Assembly: GCA_002385885.1 (NCBI GenBank)
Contig: DGEI01000022.1
Location: 14,226 to 78,225, forward strand
Length of the DNA stretch: 64,000 nucleotides
From: Firmicutes bacterium UBA3930
GTDB lineage: Bacteria; Bacillota; Clostridia; Caldicoprobacterales; Caldicoprobacteraceae
Direction: 5' to 3'
The translations under genes were made by a program, and so were the position numbers. A model generated the notes under the pieces. That model searched no databases, had not been told where the DNA came from, and was given only the letters and a program-made list of their open reading frames with translations. Shown one piece after another: positions 33,358 to 42,588 of this stretch. Numbering within the stretch: position 1 is the first letter of the stretch; each line of letters starts with the position of its first letter.

Positions 33358-34053
33358 ATGAAGCCGCGGGACCGAAAAAAACTAACACTTAAAGAATTTT
33401 TATATAAATACAGGCATTTTTCACTGGTTTCCCTGTATGGTATTGCCCAAGTTTTCTTTCAATACTGTGAGCGAACCGTACAGCCAAAATACTATATGTA
33501 TTCATCTTTGGATAATTACATCCCTTTCGTCAAATATTTTGTTATACCATACCTTTTCTGGTTCATTTACATGGGCATTGGATTTGTATACCTTGGCCTG
33601 GTATCAAAAAAGGATTATTTCCGGCTGTGCATATATATGTTTGGAGGAATGTACCTGTGTTACATACTTTATTTAATATTCCCCAACGGCCAGCGGTTAA
33701 GGCCGGCAATAACTGAAAATGACATATTTTCAAGGATGATTAAACATATATACGCTACCGATACGCCAACCAATGTTGCCCCAAGTATACATGTTTATAA
33801 CTCCATAGCCGTTCACGTTGCATTAATCAATTGTCCCAGGTTAAGAAAAAAAACACTGGTAAAGCTGGCATCGCTGATGTGTATGCTGCTTATCATCGCA
33901 TCTACCGTTCTTATTAAACAGCACTCAATCCTGGATGTCGTATGGGGCATAGTTCTCGCCGTAGTTCTTTACCCAATTGCATATTACCTGCCCGGACGTA
34001 TGGAATATAGGCATGTAGTTACATCAGGTGCGAATGACAGATATAACATTTGA
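33358..34053 (+). CDS. PAP2-superfamily membrane phosphatase
   Basis: 231 residues, about five to six membrane helices. Two of the three PAP2 motifs are clear: PSIH at 142-145 and His189-x3-Asp193 (KQHSILDVVWG). The first motif (KxxxxxxRP) is represented by RLRPA near residue 113. It probably dephosphorylates a lipid phosphate such as an undecaprenyl or phosphatidyl species at the membrane. ATG 33358 has GGAGG six bases upstream. Stand-alone gene between two terminators. Confidence 0.85.
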   Translation: MKPRDRKKLTLKEFLYKYRHFSLVSLYGIAQVFFQYCERTVQPKYYMYSSLDNYIPFVKYFVIPYLFWFIYMGIGFVYLGLVSKKDYFRLCIYMFGGMYLCYILYLIFPNGQRLRPAITENDIFSRMIKHIYATDTPTNVAPSIHVYNSIAVHVALINCPRLRKKTLVKLASLMCMLLIIASTVLIKQHSILDVVWGIVLAVVLYPIAYYLPGRMEYRHVVTSGANDRYNI

Positions 34054-34141
34054 ATAAAAATGCTGAACATATCTGTTTTTTGACTGTATAAACGCCAGTA
34101 AAACAGTATTAGAAAACTTTAGCAACGGGCTTGAATACAAT

Positions 34142-34165
34142 AAAAAGGGCTTGACAGCCCTTTTT
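34142..34165. terminator. Bidirectional terminator between convergent genes
   Basis: 10-bp stem AAAAAGGGCT/AGCCCTTTTT with a 4-base loop; overlaps the stop codon of the class II aldolase gene on the minus strand. Confidence 0.9.
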
Positions 34166-35219
34166 ATTCTTTCCCGCTTACCATTTGTTTTCTGTATTTT
34201 CCCGCATCCGAGTTTTTTATTCTGTCTATGTCCTCCCGGCTCATGGTGCTAAGCCTCAATCCATTGCGCTCAACCTGATCAACAATATAAAGGCAGGCGG
34301 TCAGGATTTCCTCGATGCTCCTGGCCTCGGTATATCCGGTTTTATAAATAACCTGGCCTGTATTGGCATTTATGTTGATCTTACTGCCTATCTCATTTAT
34401 AGCAATCTGTTCGTCATCTAAGTATACTATTTGTTCGGGATACAGAATCCTATCAAAAAAACCCAAATCTACTGACTTATCCCGGATAAAACTTCGCGTA
34501 AACCCGGTTTTGCTCTCATATTCCGAATCTCCACGCATCTCCAGTTTGATTTCAGGATATGGCCTTGTAATATTAAAATACTCTTTTATCTTGTTGTTTA
34601 CCTTTTCATGAAGAGCAAGGCATTCTTCAGCATTATCCGCAGTAACAGCGAGACCGTGATTCTGCATGAATATAACCTGGGGGAACATATCATGGCTTTC
34701 CTTGTATTCACCAATCTTCTGCTTTATTTTATAAGCCAGATAAAATCCCGGCATCGTATACGGCACCCAGATCCGGTGGATTCCTGTATATTCAAAAATC
34801 CTGTCCATCAATTTATCACCGTTTTCAGAACAGCATAAAATGTTAGCATATACTGAATGGGTATGAATAACAAATTTCTTCAGGATGGAGTGAAAACCAA
34901 CTTCAACCGATGGCCGTAAAGTTTTGTATCCCTCCAAATGTACGGTATTTTGTTTTATCAGGTCAGTTCCTTCCTTTTCAAAGGCCACTTCTTCTTTATC
35001 GTCTGCCTCGTTTAAATAATCTATGACATGCCTGTAATTAACAACCGCAAAGCCGTCATCTGCAGCCACCTGGGCCAGCCTGTAACCTGAAGCTTTAATA
35101 AGCATCAGCTCATGATCAACCTTAACGGAAGTATTACCCCCTCCACCCTGAGCAATATCGGGATATATCCCAACGGCTTTTGATATCCTTTCCAAACCTT
35201 TAAGAGCTTTTCCCAACAT
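34164..35219 (-). CDS. Class II aldolase/adducin family protein
   Basis: 351 residues. The N-terminal two-thirds is a class II aldolase domain: GGGGNTSVK phosphate loop, zinc-binding His pair HTHSVYAN and third His in NHGLAV. The C-terminal extension of about 110 residues is typical of proteins like the aldolase part of fused rhamnulose-1-phosphate aldolase/dehydrogenases. It should split or form a phosphorylated or free ketose by retro-aldol chemistry; the substrate is unknown. It starts six bases after a 41-codon ORF, which follows lpdA without a gap, so all three are probably cotranscribed. Confidence 0.85.
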   Translation of the reverse strand: MLGKALKGLERISKAVGIYPDIAQGGGGNTSVKVDHELMLIKASGYRLAQVAADDGFAVVNYRHVIDYLNEADDKEEVAFEKEGTDLIKQNTVHLEGYKTLRPSVEVGFHSILKKFVIHTHSVYANILCCSENGDKLMDRIFEYTGIHRIWVPYTMPGFYLAYKIKQKIGEYKESHDMFPQVIFMQNHGLAVTADNAEECLALHEKVNNKIKEYFNITRPYPEIKLEMRGDSEYESKTGFTRSFIRDKSVDLGFFDRILYPEQIVYLDDEQIAINEIGSKININANTGQVIYKTGYTEARSIEEILTACLYIVDQVERNGLRLSTMSREDIDRIKNSDAGKYRKQMVSGKE

Positions 35220-35224
35220 TCTAT

Positions 35225-35350
35225 CTAACCCTTCTTTAACACTAGATTAAAGGCAGCATTTATAATCCAACCAGTTTTTCTTACTTCTGTCGGATCGGTA
35301 AAAAATTTGTTTAGGTATTGTTTTCCCATTTCACCAATAATAATCCTCAT
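35225..35350 (-). CDS. Possible 41-residue small protein between lpdA and the aldolase gene
   Basis: An uninterrupted 42-codon frame fills the gap between two genes. Its ATG overlaps the lpdA stop (TAATG), GAGGAT lies just upstream, and it ends five bases before the aldolase ATG. The peptide starts MRIIIGEMGKQYLNKFF and ends NLVLKKG; it is basic and amphipathic with no membrane segment. The junction architecture is that of real coupled genes, but no family was recognised; it might also be a remnant of a larger gene. Confidence 0.5.
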   Translation of the reverse strand: MRIIIGEMGKQYLNKFFTDPTEVRKTGWIINAAFNLVLKKG

Positions 35351-36720
35351 TAATCCTCGAATTGGAAAACGCTTTCCCTTATAATTTCCGATACAGTTGG
35401 ATGCGGAAATACCAGCTCTTTTATATCCCTGATGCGCATTTCGGTCTCAATCATAATGCCTGCCCCATATATGATCTCGGATGAGTAGCTGCCGATCATA
35501 TGTACGCCAATCACGTTCCGGTTTTCCTTATTAATGAGCAGTTTACATATTCCGTCCCCAGCCTCATTTTCAGCGACATAGCGGCCGCTGTACCTCATAG
35601 AAAGCTTGACCACATCAAATTCTATGCCTTTCTCCCTGGCTGTTTCCTCTGTTTCTCCAACGCTCGCCACCTCAGGATTGGTATATACCACTGAAGGGAT
35701 GGCATTATAACGTATAATATCACGCTTACCCAGCATGTTGTTTACACAGGCTTCGGCTTCCCTGTATGCGGTATGGGCCAGCATGGACCTGCCGTTTACA
35801 TCTCCGGCAGCATACACTTCGGGGATATTTGTCTTTCCCATTTCATCGGTTTTGATCCCGCCCTTTTCAATCTCCACACATATGCTCTCCAGCCCTATAT
35901 CCTGCACTACCGGCCGTCTCCCAACACTCATCAGGACCTTGTCAGCATTAATCTCTTCCAGCTTACCGGCAGATTCATATTTAACGGTGCCATTTTTTAT
36001 TTCAACTACCCTGGAATTGAGTTTGAACTCTACGCCCTTCTTCCTGAAATTATTAAGCAGTATCCGCGAGATATCCGCATCTATATTGCCAGCTATGTGA
36101 TCCAGCATTTCAATAACGGTAACCTTGGCTCCGGCTGAACTGAAGTATGATGCCATTTCCAGGCCCACTATGCCTCCACCCACTACTGCCAGGGAACCGG
36201 GAACCTGAGGTATATCCAGTATCTCCCGGTTGGTGAGCACAAATCCTGATGCCAAACCTTCCTTGACTCCCGGTATCGGAGGGATAACAGGTGCAGAGCC
36301 GGTAGCAATTAAAAGCCTCCTGCCTGTAAAGGTTTCATCATTTACCTTTATGGTATACCCATCACTGCTTTTCCCGGATATGATTGCATGCCCTTCTACA
36401 ACATTGACATTGCTGTTTCTTAGCTGAGTCCGGATCCCAGATACCAGTACTTTAACCACCTTATTCTTTCTTCTGATAACTGCGCTGTGGTCCAATTCAA
36501 CGTTTTGTGCTGTTACGCCGTATTTTTGGCTGTACCTGGCATAATCAAATATTTTTGCCGAATGAAGAAAGGTCTTCGAAGGAATGCATCCTTCATTTAA
36601 ACACACGCCACCCAAATGCCTTTTTTCAACAAGCAGCGTATTCAGCCCTGCCTGTGCTGCCCTTTCGGCTCCTATATACCCTGCCGGGCCGCCTCCTATT
36701 ACAATTAGATCATAAATCAT
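35350..36720 (-). CDS. lpdA: Dihydrolipoamide dehydrogenase (E3)
   Basis: 456-residue flavoprotein disulfide reductase: N-terminal FAD-binding GGGPAGYIGAERAAQ, redox-active disulfide Cys40/Cys45 (CLNEGC), NAD-binding GGGIVGLEMASYFSS, second FAD contact VYAAGDVNG, and the interface His-Glu catalytic dyad HPTVSE near the C-terminus. It reoxidises lipoyl groups of 2-oxoacid dehydrogenases or the glycine cleavage system. ATG 36720 with GAGGTG upstream is preferred to GTG 36729. Only a frameshifted fragment of an E2 gene remains upstream, so it is an orphan here. Confidence 0.93.
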   Translation of the reverse strand: MIYDLIVIGGGPAGYIGAERAAQAGLNTLLVEKRHLGGVCLNEGCIPSKTFLHSAKIFDYARYSQKYGVTAQNVELDHSAVIRRKNKVVKVLVSGIRTQLRNSNVNVVEGHAIISGKSSDGYTIKVNDETFTGRRLLIATGSAPVIPPIPGVKEGLASGFVLTNREILDIPQVPGSLAVVGGGIVGLEMASYFSSAGAKVTVIEMLDHIAGNIDADISRILLNNFRKKGVEFKLNSRVVEIKNGTVKYESAGKLEEINADKVLMSVGRRPVVQDIGLESICVEIEKGGIKTDEMGKTNIPEVYAAGDVNGRSMLAHTAYREAEACVNNMLGKRDIIRYNAIPSVVYTNPEVASVGETEETAREKGIEFDVVKLSMRYSGRYVAENEAGDGICKLLINKENRNVIGVHMIGSYSSEIIYGAGIMIETEMRIRDIKELVFPHPTVSEIIRESVFQFED

Positions 36721-36725
36721 TTTTT

Positions 36726-36915
36726 TCACCTCGCGATATACCAGTTTGTCATGAAAATACTGAAGTTTTCAAGATTGGTTCCAACTCCCGAAAAACCTGG
36801 CTGCAGGGGCGCCGTTGGAAGCCCTGTGATCAAAAGCCAGGGACAATCCCTTAGGGGGATATGTGTCCAGCCGATCGCCCAGCAGGGCCAGCTGTGCTGA
36901 ATCTGCCAAGGATTC
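36726..36915 (-). pseudogene. C-terminal fragment of a 2-oxoacid dehydrogenase E2 acyltransferase gene, frameshifted
   Basis: One minus-strand frame (about 36915-36769) encodes LSLAFDHRASNGAPAARFF, which contains the E2 catalytic signature DHRxxxG. It then hits a stop (36769-36771), while a second frame continues with GTNLENFSIFMTNWYIAR and ends at a stop (36726-36728) that overlaps the lpdA ribosome-binding site, as in an intact E2-E3 operon. Upstream sequence with E2 similarity is missing; it stops at the terminator of the next operon. So the gene was truncated by deletion and also frameshifted. Confidence 0.75.
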
Positions 36916-36921
36916 ATGCGT

Positions 36922-36967
36922 AGTATAAAAAGTTATAGCCGGAAATATAAACCAGCCATAACTTTTT
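36922..36967 (-). terminator. Rho-independent terminator of the GH4-ThuA-dehydrogenase operon
   Basis: 16-bp stem with two wobble pairs (36927-36942 and 36952-36967) and a T-rich 3' arm on the minus strand, about 20 bases after the dehydrogenase stop. Confidence 0.8.
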
Positions 36968-36987
36968 ATGGATTTATCCTATCCAGT

Positions 36988-38253
36988 TCAGCCTATGGGT
37001 TTGGCATTGGCCAGCAAGTATTTCTCGGCCTCCGCACACCAAAGCCCGTTATTCTCTTCAACAATTTCTGCCAGTTTAGCAAGCATCGGATCGGTTTTCC
37101 CCTTTTCCTTTAAATCAGCTATCGGTATAAGCTCCAACTGGATGTTGGTATAAATCAGCTTCTTGCCGCCGGGAATTCCGGGTAAATTCAAAGTTGTATC
37201 TACCACGCTGTCAAGGCCGCCGATGTGGGTAATCATAGAAGCAGGGTTTACCCGGCCCTCTTCTATCATCTGAAGAGCTTCTTTCATATCATCCGTGTTG
37301 CCGCCGCTGGTACCCACAAGATGAGTTGATGCGTAATGAACATTATAGAAATTGACCTGGGCTGAAAAGGCAGTATCCGTAGGGCCGGCAAAAAAGTTTA
37401 GGCAGCCGTCCCGTCCCAGTATCCTGTCCCCCATTTCAACCAAGGACTTAACAGGTGCAAATACAAACACATCATCATAGCCCTTACCCCCGGTCAGGGA
37501 CAGAAGATATTCTTCTATATCAGTCATTCCGGCTGTATTTATATATACAAGCGTAACCCCGTTGCGTTGGGCTTCTTCTTCTGTGATTATTTCGCTGGCC
37601 CGCTGTAACCTCTCCCGGTCAATATCAGTCACTACAAGCAAGCTGGGTTTCCTGTCCGCATGTATTGCATAATCAACAGCTCCCATGCCCATAGGCCCCG
37701 CTCCGGCCAGTATTGCCATATTACCGCCGTCTACAATACCCATTTGATGCTGGTAACTGCCGGGTTTTGTATGATAGCTGGCATGGAATGCGCCGATGAT
37801 ACATGACATGGGTTCAGCAAGCGAACCGTAAAAAAATGCATCCCCACTATAATCCAGCAAACAATCCATCTCCATTACCTCATTCGGAATAACTATATAG
37901 GTAGCGCTGCCTCCGATATAGCGGTAGGAATACCCGGGAGCATCCAGCCTTCCTTTATAGTTGAGGGCAGGCTGTATAGAAAATTTCTGTCCCGGCTTAA
38001 ATCTATGCCTCCATTTTGCTCCAACTTCCAAAATGACACCGCAAAGCTCATGTCCGATAATTACCGGATTGACATCTATGTCATCGGGGACTCTTTTGTG
38101 ATCTTTCCCCTGAATTGCAGCTTTGTATGATGACATGCATATGCTGTCAGACACAACCTGGGCCAGTATCTCATCTTCCTTTATTGGCGGCAGTTCAAAC
38201 TCATCAAGCCGTAAATCGTTTTTGCCGTACAGGCGCACAGCCTTGGTTTTCAT
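36988..38253 (-). CDS. Zinc-dependent medium-chain dehydrogenase (polyol or sugar dehydrogenase-like)
   Basis: 421 residues, MDR superfamily: catalytic-domain GHELCGVILEVG (GHE motif), a Cys in the first zinc-ligand region (SICMSSYKAAIQG) and a Rossmann segment AILAGAGPMGMGAVDYAI. It resembles L-sorbose-1-phosphate reductase-type dehydrogenases in length and layout, but the substrate is not fixed by sequence. ATG 38253 has AGGAGG nine bases upstream; the open frame continues 37 codons upstream without supporting features. It lies last in a GH4/ThuA/dehydrogenase series, so a role in oxidised-sugar metabolism is inferred. Confidence 0.82.
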   Translation of the reverse strand: MKTKAVRLYGKNDLRLDEFELPPIKEDEILAQVVSDSICMSSYKAAIQGKDHKRVPDDIDVNPVIIGHELCGVILEVGAKWRHRFKPGQKFSIQPALNYKGRLDAPGYSYRYIGGSATYIVIPNEVMEMDCLLDYSGDAFFYGSLAEPMSCIIGAFHASYHTKPGSYQHQMGIVDGGNMAILAGAGPMGMGAVDYAIHADRKPSLLVVTDIDRERLQRASEIITEEEAQRNGVTLVYINTAGMTDIEEYLLSLTGGKGYDDVFVFAPVKSLVEMGDRILGRDGCLNFFAGPTDTAFSAQVNFYNVHYASTHLVGTSGGNTDDMKEALQMIEEGRVNPASMITHIGGLDSVVDTTLNLPGIPGGKKLIYTNIQLELIPIADLKEKGKTDPMLAKLAEIVEENNGLWCAEAEKYLLANAKPIG

Positions 38254-38512
38254 ATGTCTCAGCCTCCTACAAGTGTTTTTCATTACAGTTCCCGCAAATT
38301 GCTGCAGCCTTTGCTTCCTTTTATTACTCATTCGTTTCATTGATTCTGTTATTGCTGTGAACATTTCAGTACAACTGCCGGCAATAACGCCTTTGGCTGG
38401 CTGTAGTTTTTAATGTTATAATTGTTCAAATTTATTATTTTACAATCCAGTAACAACTAAATAATTAAAATCAGTTAACCACTATATATCACCAAGGCCA
38501 TTAATTACAAAT

Positions 38513-39148
38513 TTATGCTCTTCCGGCACACCAGTTCACAGCATTCTTTAGTAAAACCTGGTAACTTTCATGCAGCCATACATCCAGGTTATGGCCAGGT
38601 GTAAGCACGCACACCCTGCCTGCGCCATGGTACCGTGTCCAACCGGCGGGCTGAATGCCATGCTGAGATGCCGCAGTCAAAAATACATGTATTTTATCAG
38701 CATTATCAATCTCCATAAAATAATGCTCATCTTTGATATTAAATGGTGTAAATCCCCGGGTAACAGCATGTTCTCCCTTGGCCTCGACCATGACAGGACA
38801 TTGCTCTGGGTGATGTGTAAATACTCCGCCAAGAATATTGCGGAGGATACCGGCATCCCGGTAATCTGCAGTACCGGAATGAATTGCTAACAATCCGCCG
38901 CCCTTACTGACGTATCTGTCAAAAAACTTCTGGGCTTCTTCAGTGGCCCATTCCTTGGTGCTGGAGGATGATATATTGTTGGATTTCGACAGTATAACAA
39001 CCGGATACCCGGTCATACCGCTCAGTTCAAAATCACTCATATCCTCTGTATAAATGAACTCCATTCCATGATCCTTAAGAGGCTCCAGCCCGGCTTTAAC
39101 CACATCTCCAGGATGCCAGTAGTCATCACAAATAACCAGAATGCGCAT
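38513..39148 (-). CDS. ThuA-like domain protein
   Basis: 211 residues with the ThuA/class I glutamine amidotransferase-like fold: RILVICDDYWHPGDVVKAG, the GGGLLAIHSGTADY loop, DEHYFMEID and a final HESYQVLLKNAVNW. ThuA proteins take part in trehalose utilisation through 3-keto-sugars in rhizobia, but their chemistry is poorly known. The start chosen is ATG 39148 with GGAGG eight bases upstream; ATG 39154 lies almost on the ribosome-binding site. It follows the GH4 gene by 66 bases. Confidence 0.82.
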   Translation of the reverse strand: MRILVICDDYWHPGDVVKAGLEPLKDHGMEFIYTEDMSDFELSGMTGYPVVILSKSNNISSSSTKEWATEEAQKFFDRYVSKGGGLLAIHSGTADYRDAGILRNILGGVFTHHPEQCPVMVEAKGEHAVTRGFTPFNIKDEHYFMEIDNADKIHVFLTAASQHGIQPAGWTRYHGAGRVCVLTPGHNLDVWLHESYQVLLKNAVNWCAGRA

Positions 39149-39214
39149 TGACATTCCCTCCATATAAACAAACAAGCTTCTTCCGGCTTTTCCTATTTAC
39201 AAAAAAGAGCATAA

Positions 39215-40666
39215 TTACACTTTTCTATCTTTTTTCATCTCTTCTACGGTTTTTACCTTCAGCCGGACTGCTCCCTTGTAATCGTCCCTCGTTTTAATGG
39301 CCTTTCCTGCCTGAAGCCGCTTCTTTGCTTCCTCAATGGCTTTGCTGTACTGGGGTAACCATTGGGCCTGCGCTACCAGCATTTCATCAACCATCTGCCA
39401 TATTTCCGGTGGATTACATACGGCTCCTGTCAGAGGATCCATCATCATAGCCTGCCTGAGCAGCATATCGTCGCCATGTACTGCGGCTTCCACCGCCAGT
39501 CTCTGTACGCTTATGCTGGCATTGCAGACCGCTGCACACCCTAATGGCAGGTCACCTACCTTTGGAATATTTATTCCGTTGGCATCTACATAGCCGGGAA
39601 CTTCCACTACTGCATCATCCGGCAAATTCGTGATAGTACCATTATTTACAACATTAAAGTGGCCTCTGTAAATTCTGCCGGTCTCCAGTCCTTCTACAAT
39701 ATACGAACCGTGTTCCTGGCTCCGTTTGTCGGGGGTGAATTCCCTCGGAGGTTCCTCGAGCCACCTGGGGAAATCAGTTTCAAACCAATTCCTGTTTTCG
39801 GTACAGACCCTCAAATAACCGCCTGTTTCACCATGCATCCATGCACTCAGATCAATCCAATCCATTATTTCATCCGGCCGCTTCCGGTACCATGGCACAT
39901 ATTCGCTGAGATGACCGTTTGATTCGGTGCTGTAATATCCGAACCTTCTTAACATGTCAATCCGCACTTTTTCGGTTTTGCTGTAAACCGGGTGCTTTTC
40001 AAAAGCTTCAAGCAGCTTGCCGGTCATATCCCGGCCCTTATGCTTAACCTGTATATACCATGTCTGATGATTAATCCCTGCACAGATGATATCCACTTCC
40101 TCCTGTTTTAACCCCAATACCTCGGCAATCTGCTGATGTCCCCCCTGTACACCGTGGCACAATCCTATTGTCTTAACTCCGCCGTACTTGTTGCAGGCCC
40201 AGGTGATCATGGCGTTAGGGTTAGCATAGTTGAGAAGGAGACAATCCGGATGGGCTGCTTCCCGAATATCCCTGCAAAATTCCAGCACTGCCGGAATACC
40301 TCTCTGGCCGTACATAATTCCGCCGGGCCCCAGCGTATCACCCACGCACTGATCTACACCATATTTCAGGGGTATATCAACATCAAGCTGGAAAGCATCC
40401 AATCCGCCAATCCTTACCACATTAAGCACATATTTGGCATCTTTCAGGGCTTCCCGCCGGTTTGTAGTTGCCTGGATTTTGATTTTCAGGCCATTCTCGT
40501 CAATATCCCTCTGGCAAAGCTCGGTCACCATATCCAAATTTCTCTCGTTTATATCGGTAAAAGCCACCTCAATATTACTGAATTCCTCTACAGACAAGAG
40601 ATCCTGCAGCAACCGCCTGGTAAATCCAATACTACCTGCTCCGATAAATGCAACTTTAAAAGACAT
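39215..40666 (-). CDS. GH4-family glycosidase (alpha-galactosidase/alpha-glucosidase type, NAD-dependent)
   Basis: 483 residues. N-terminal NAD-binding Rossmann motif FIGAGSIGFTRRLLQDL; metal-binding Cys170 (CHGVQGG) and His200 (GINHQTW), the GH4 pair, with the NPNAM motif at 149-153. GH4 enzymes cleave by transient oxidation at C3 of the sugar with NAD+ and a divalent metal. The CHGVQG form resembles MelA-type alpha-galactosidases rather than phospho-glycosidases. ATG 40666 follows AAAAGGAGG. First gene of the operon with the ThuA-like protein and dehydrogenase. Confidence 0.88.
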   Translation of the reverse strand: MSFKVAFIGAGSIGFTRRLLQDLLSVEEFSNIEVAFTDINERNLDMVTELCQRDIDENGLKIKIQATTNRREALKDAKYVLNVVRIGGLDAFQLDVDIPLKYGVDQCVGDTLGPGGIMYGQRGIPAVLEFCRDIREAAHPDCLLLNYANPNAMITWACNKYGGVKTIGLCHGVQGGHQQIAEVLGLKQEEVDIICAGINHQTWYIQVKHKGRDMTGKLLEAFEKHPVYSKTEKVRIDMLRRFGYYSTESNGHLSEYVPWYRKRPDEIMDWIDLSAWMHGETGGYLRVCTENRNWFETDFPRWLEEPPREFTPDKRSQEHGSYIVEGLETGRIYRGHFNVVNNGTITNLPDDAVVEVPGYVDANGINIPKVGDLPLGCAAVCNASISVQRLAVEAAVHGDDMLLRQAMMMDPLTGAVCNPPEIWQMVDEMLVAQAQWLPQYSKAIEEAKKRLQAGKAIKTRDDYKGAVRLKVKTVEEMKKDRKV

Positions 40667-41052
40667 TGTTATTCCTCCTTTTAAACATATTCTTTATAAT
40701 TATGATCCGATTCCTGCCTGCCGGTATGGAAGCAGGATGCAGTCTCTCTGTCAGAATAACAGTTCAGTGTTGATCTCTATCTCAAAAGCGCCGTTATTCC
40801 ATGAAACCAATAACACAATTTCCAGTCCCATTTCCGGCATAAGGAACATAAAAAAAGAGCCGTTCCTGATGTCATATATTCTATACAATTTAGCAAATTC
40901 CTCTATAAAACCTCATAATAGTTTTTCGGAGAATATGCCTGCACCGCCATAAAACAGTATCTTTATTTATAGTCAATCATTATTGTAGTCTACTTGACCA
41001 TGGCCATGAATATTTATGGATCAGAAAATAATTAAATGACGGAGGAGTTATA
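40667..41052. other. Divergent intergenic region between the GH4 operon and spoVB
   Basis: No gene recognised. The right end holds GACGGAGGAG, the ribosome-binding site of spoVB. A 6-bp GC hairpin (TCCTGC/GCAGGA) lies near 40711-40736. Promoters for both directions must be here but none is clear. Confidence 0.5.
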
Positions 41053-42588
41053 TTGAAGATAAACACCCGCTCCCTGCTGTATGGGACATTTATATTAGCC
41101 AGTGCCAATGTCCTGGTCCGGGCAATGGGCTTTATATACCAAATAATCGTGAGCCGCCTTTTAGGGCCTGAAGGCATGGGTATATACCAGCTTGTATTTC
41201 CGCCATATTCAATAGCTTTAGCTTTGACAGCTTCGGGAATACCTGTTGCCGTCTCCCGTATGGTTGCTGCTGAAAATGCCACCGGCCGTCGAAAACAAGC
41301 AAAACAATATGTAACAACGGCTATTGGAATTGTAACGGTACTGGGCATCCTTCTCTCATTTGCAATGATACTAGTTTCGGAATGGTTATCCCACACAGTA
41401 TTAAAAGACCCACGCACCCGCCTTCCTCTTTTGATATTGTTTCCCTGTGTAATCATAACCAGCATAAGCGCCGTATTCAAAAGCTACTTCTATGGCACAA
41501 AAAATACTCATAATCCGGCCCTGGCTGAGATTGTTGAACAGGTTTTGCGTATTGCTTTGGTTGTGTTCCTTCTTTTACGGTTCAGCACGGGAGATTATGA
41601 AAAGGCCGCACTGATTATTATACTGGGTGTCGTGGCAGGTGAGTTGGCCAGTCTGTTATACCTTCACATCAATTATTATTATAAAACCAAAGGCTTTAAC
41701 AGCAGCCCGTCATCGGTTTCTCTCATCTCCCGTATCTCAGGCATTATTGGCATTGCCGCTCCCGTTACATTTACCCGGCTTATAATTACGGCTATCAATT
41801 CCATCAATACTATTCTTATCCCACAGAGATTGATGGCCGGCGGTCTTACTAACAGTGAGGCGGTATCTCTTTTTGGCATAGTATCCGGCATGGTACTCCC
41901 TCTGCTGTATATGCCCTTCACTATTACAAATGCATTGTATACGGTGATAGTGCCCCATTTGTCAGAAGATCTGGCCACAGCAAACTGGACAGCCATACGT
42001 GCCAATGTCACACGGGCCGTAAGCATAACCACAATTTTTGCTTTTCTGGGATCGGCGCTGCTGTTCTCGCTTGCTCATCCCATTGGTATCGTACTGTACA
42101 AACAACAGCAGGTAGGACGATTTCTCGCACCCATGACCTGGTGTATGGTATTTCATGCCCTTCAGCATACAATGAGTGCCATTTTAAACGGGCTTGGCAA
42201 ACAAAAACAAGCAGCATTATATACAACTATAGGTGGAATAATACAGATAATTTGTACCTACTTCCTTGTGGCGCAGCCCGGCTTGGGGATATACGGTTTT
42301 ATACTGGGCTTTAACTTAAGAAGCATAGTTGCATGTCTCTTAAGTTTTGCTAATGTTGTGAAGTTAACAAAACTCAGTATAAAATGGGCAAACTGGCTTA
42401 TAAAACCGGGGTTTGCTGCAGTGTTTACAGTCTCATTCAGCAGATTTACCCTCAACTTACTGGCAAATTACTCCGTACCGATCACAGTATCGTTGATCCT
42501 GTCCTTAGCAATAGGGGGAATATCCTTTTTAACCGTGCTTTACTGTATTAATGGTCTTCCCCGCATTAAAACCAAAAGGCCCCTCTAA
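41053..42588 (+). CDS. spoVB: SpoVB-like lipid flippase (MVF/MOP superfamily)
   Basis: 511-residue polytopic membrane protein, about 14 helices. The N-terminus TFILASANVLVRAMGFIYQI and RLLGPEGMGIYQLVFPPY, and the arginine/glutamate-containing helices typical of MurJ/SpoVB-like exporters, place it in the SpoVB group, which flips lipid-linked precursors for cortex or wall synthesis. The start is TTG 41053 with GGAGGAG eight bases upstream. Stand-alone gene. Confidence 0.88.
   Translation: MKINTRSLLYGTFILASANVLVRAMGFIYQIIVSRLLGPEGMGIYQLVFPPYSIALALTASGIPVAVSRMVAAENATGRRKQAKQYVTTAIGIVTVLGILLSFAMILVSEWLSHTVLKDPRTRLPLLILFPCVIITSISAVFKSYFYGTKNTHNPALAEIVEQVLRIALVVFLLLRFSTGDYEKAALIIILGVVAGELASLLYLHINYYYKTKGFNSSPSSVSLISRISGIIGIAAPVTFTRLIITAINSINTILIPQRLMAGGLTNSEAVSLFGIVSGMVLPLLYMPFTITNALYTVIVPHLSEDLATANWTAIRANVTRAVSITTIFAFLGSALLFSLAHPIGIVLYKQQQVGRFLAPMTWCMVFHALQHTMSAILNGLGKQKQAALYTTIGGIIQIICTYFLVAQPGLGIYGFILGFNLRSIVACLLSFANVVKLTKLSIKWANWLIKPGFAAVFTVSFSRFTLNLLANYSVPITVSLILSLAIGGISFLTVLYCINGLPRIKTKRPL

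Noticed and set aside
38254..38364. 37-codon N-terminal extension of the MDR dehydrogenase
   Set aside because: A strong AGGAGG nine bases before ATG 38253 sets the start; the extension is basic and featureless.
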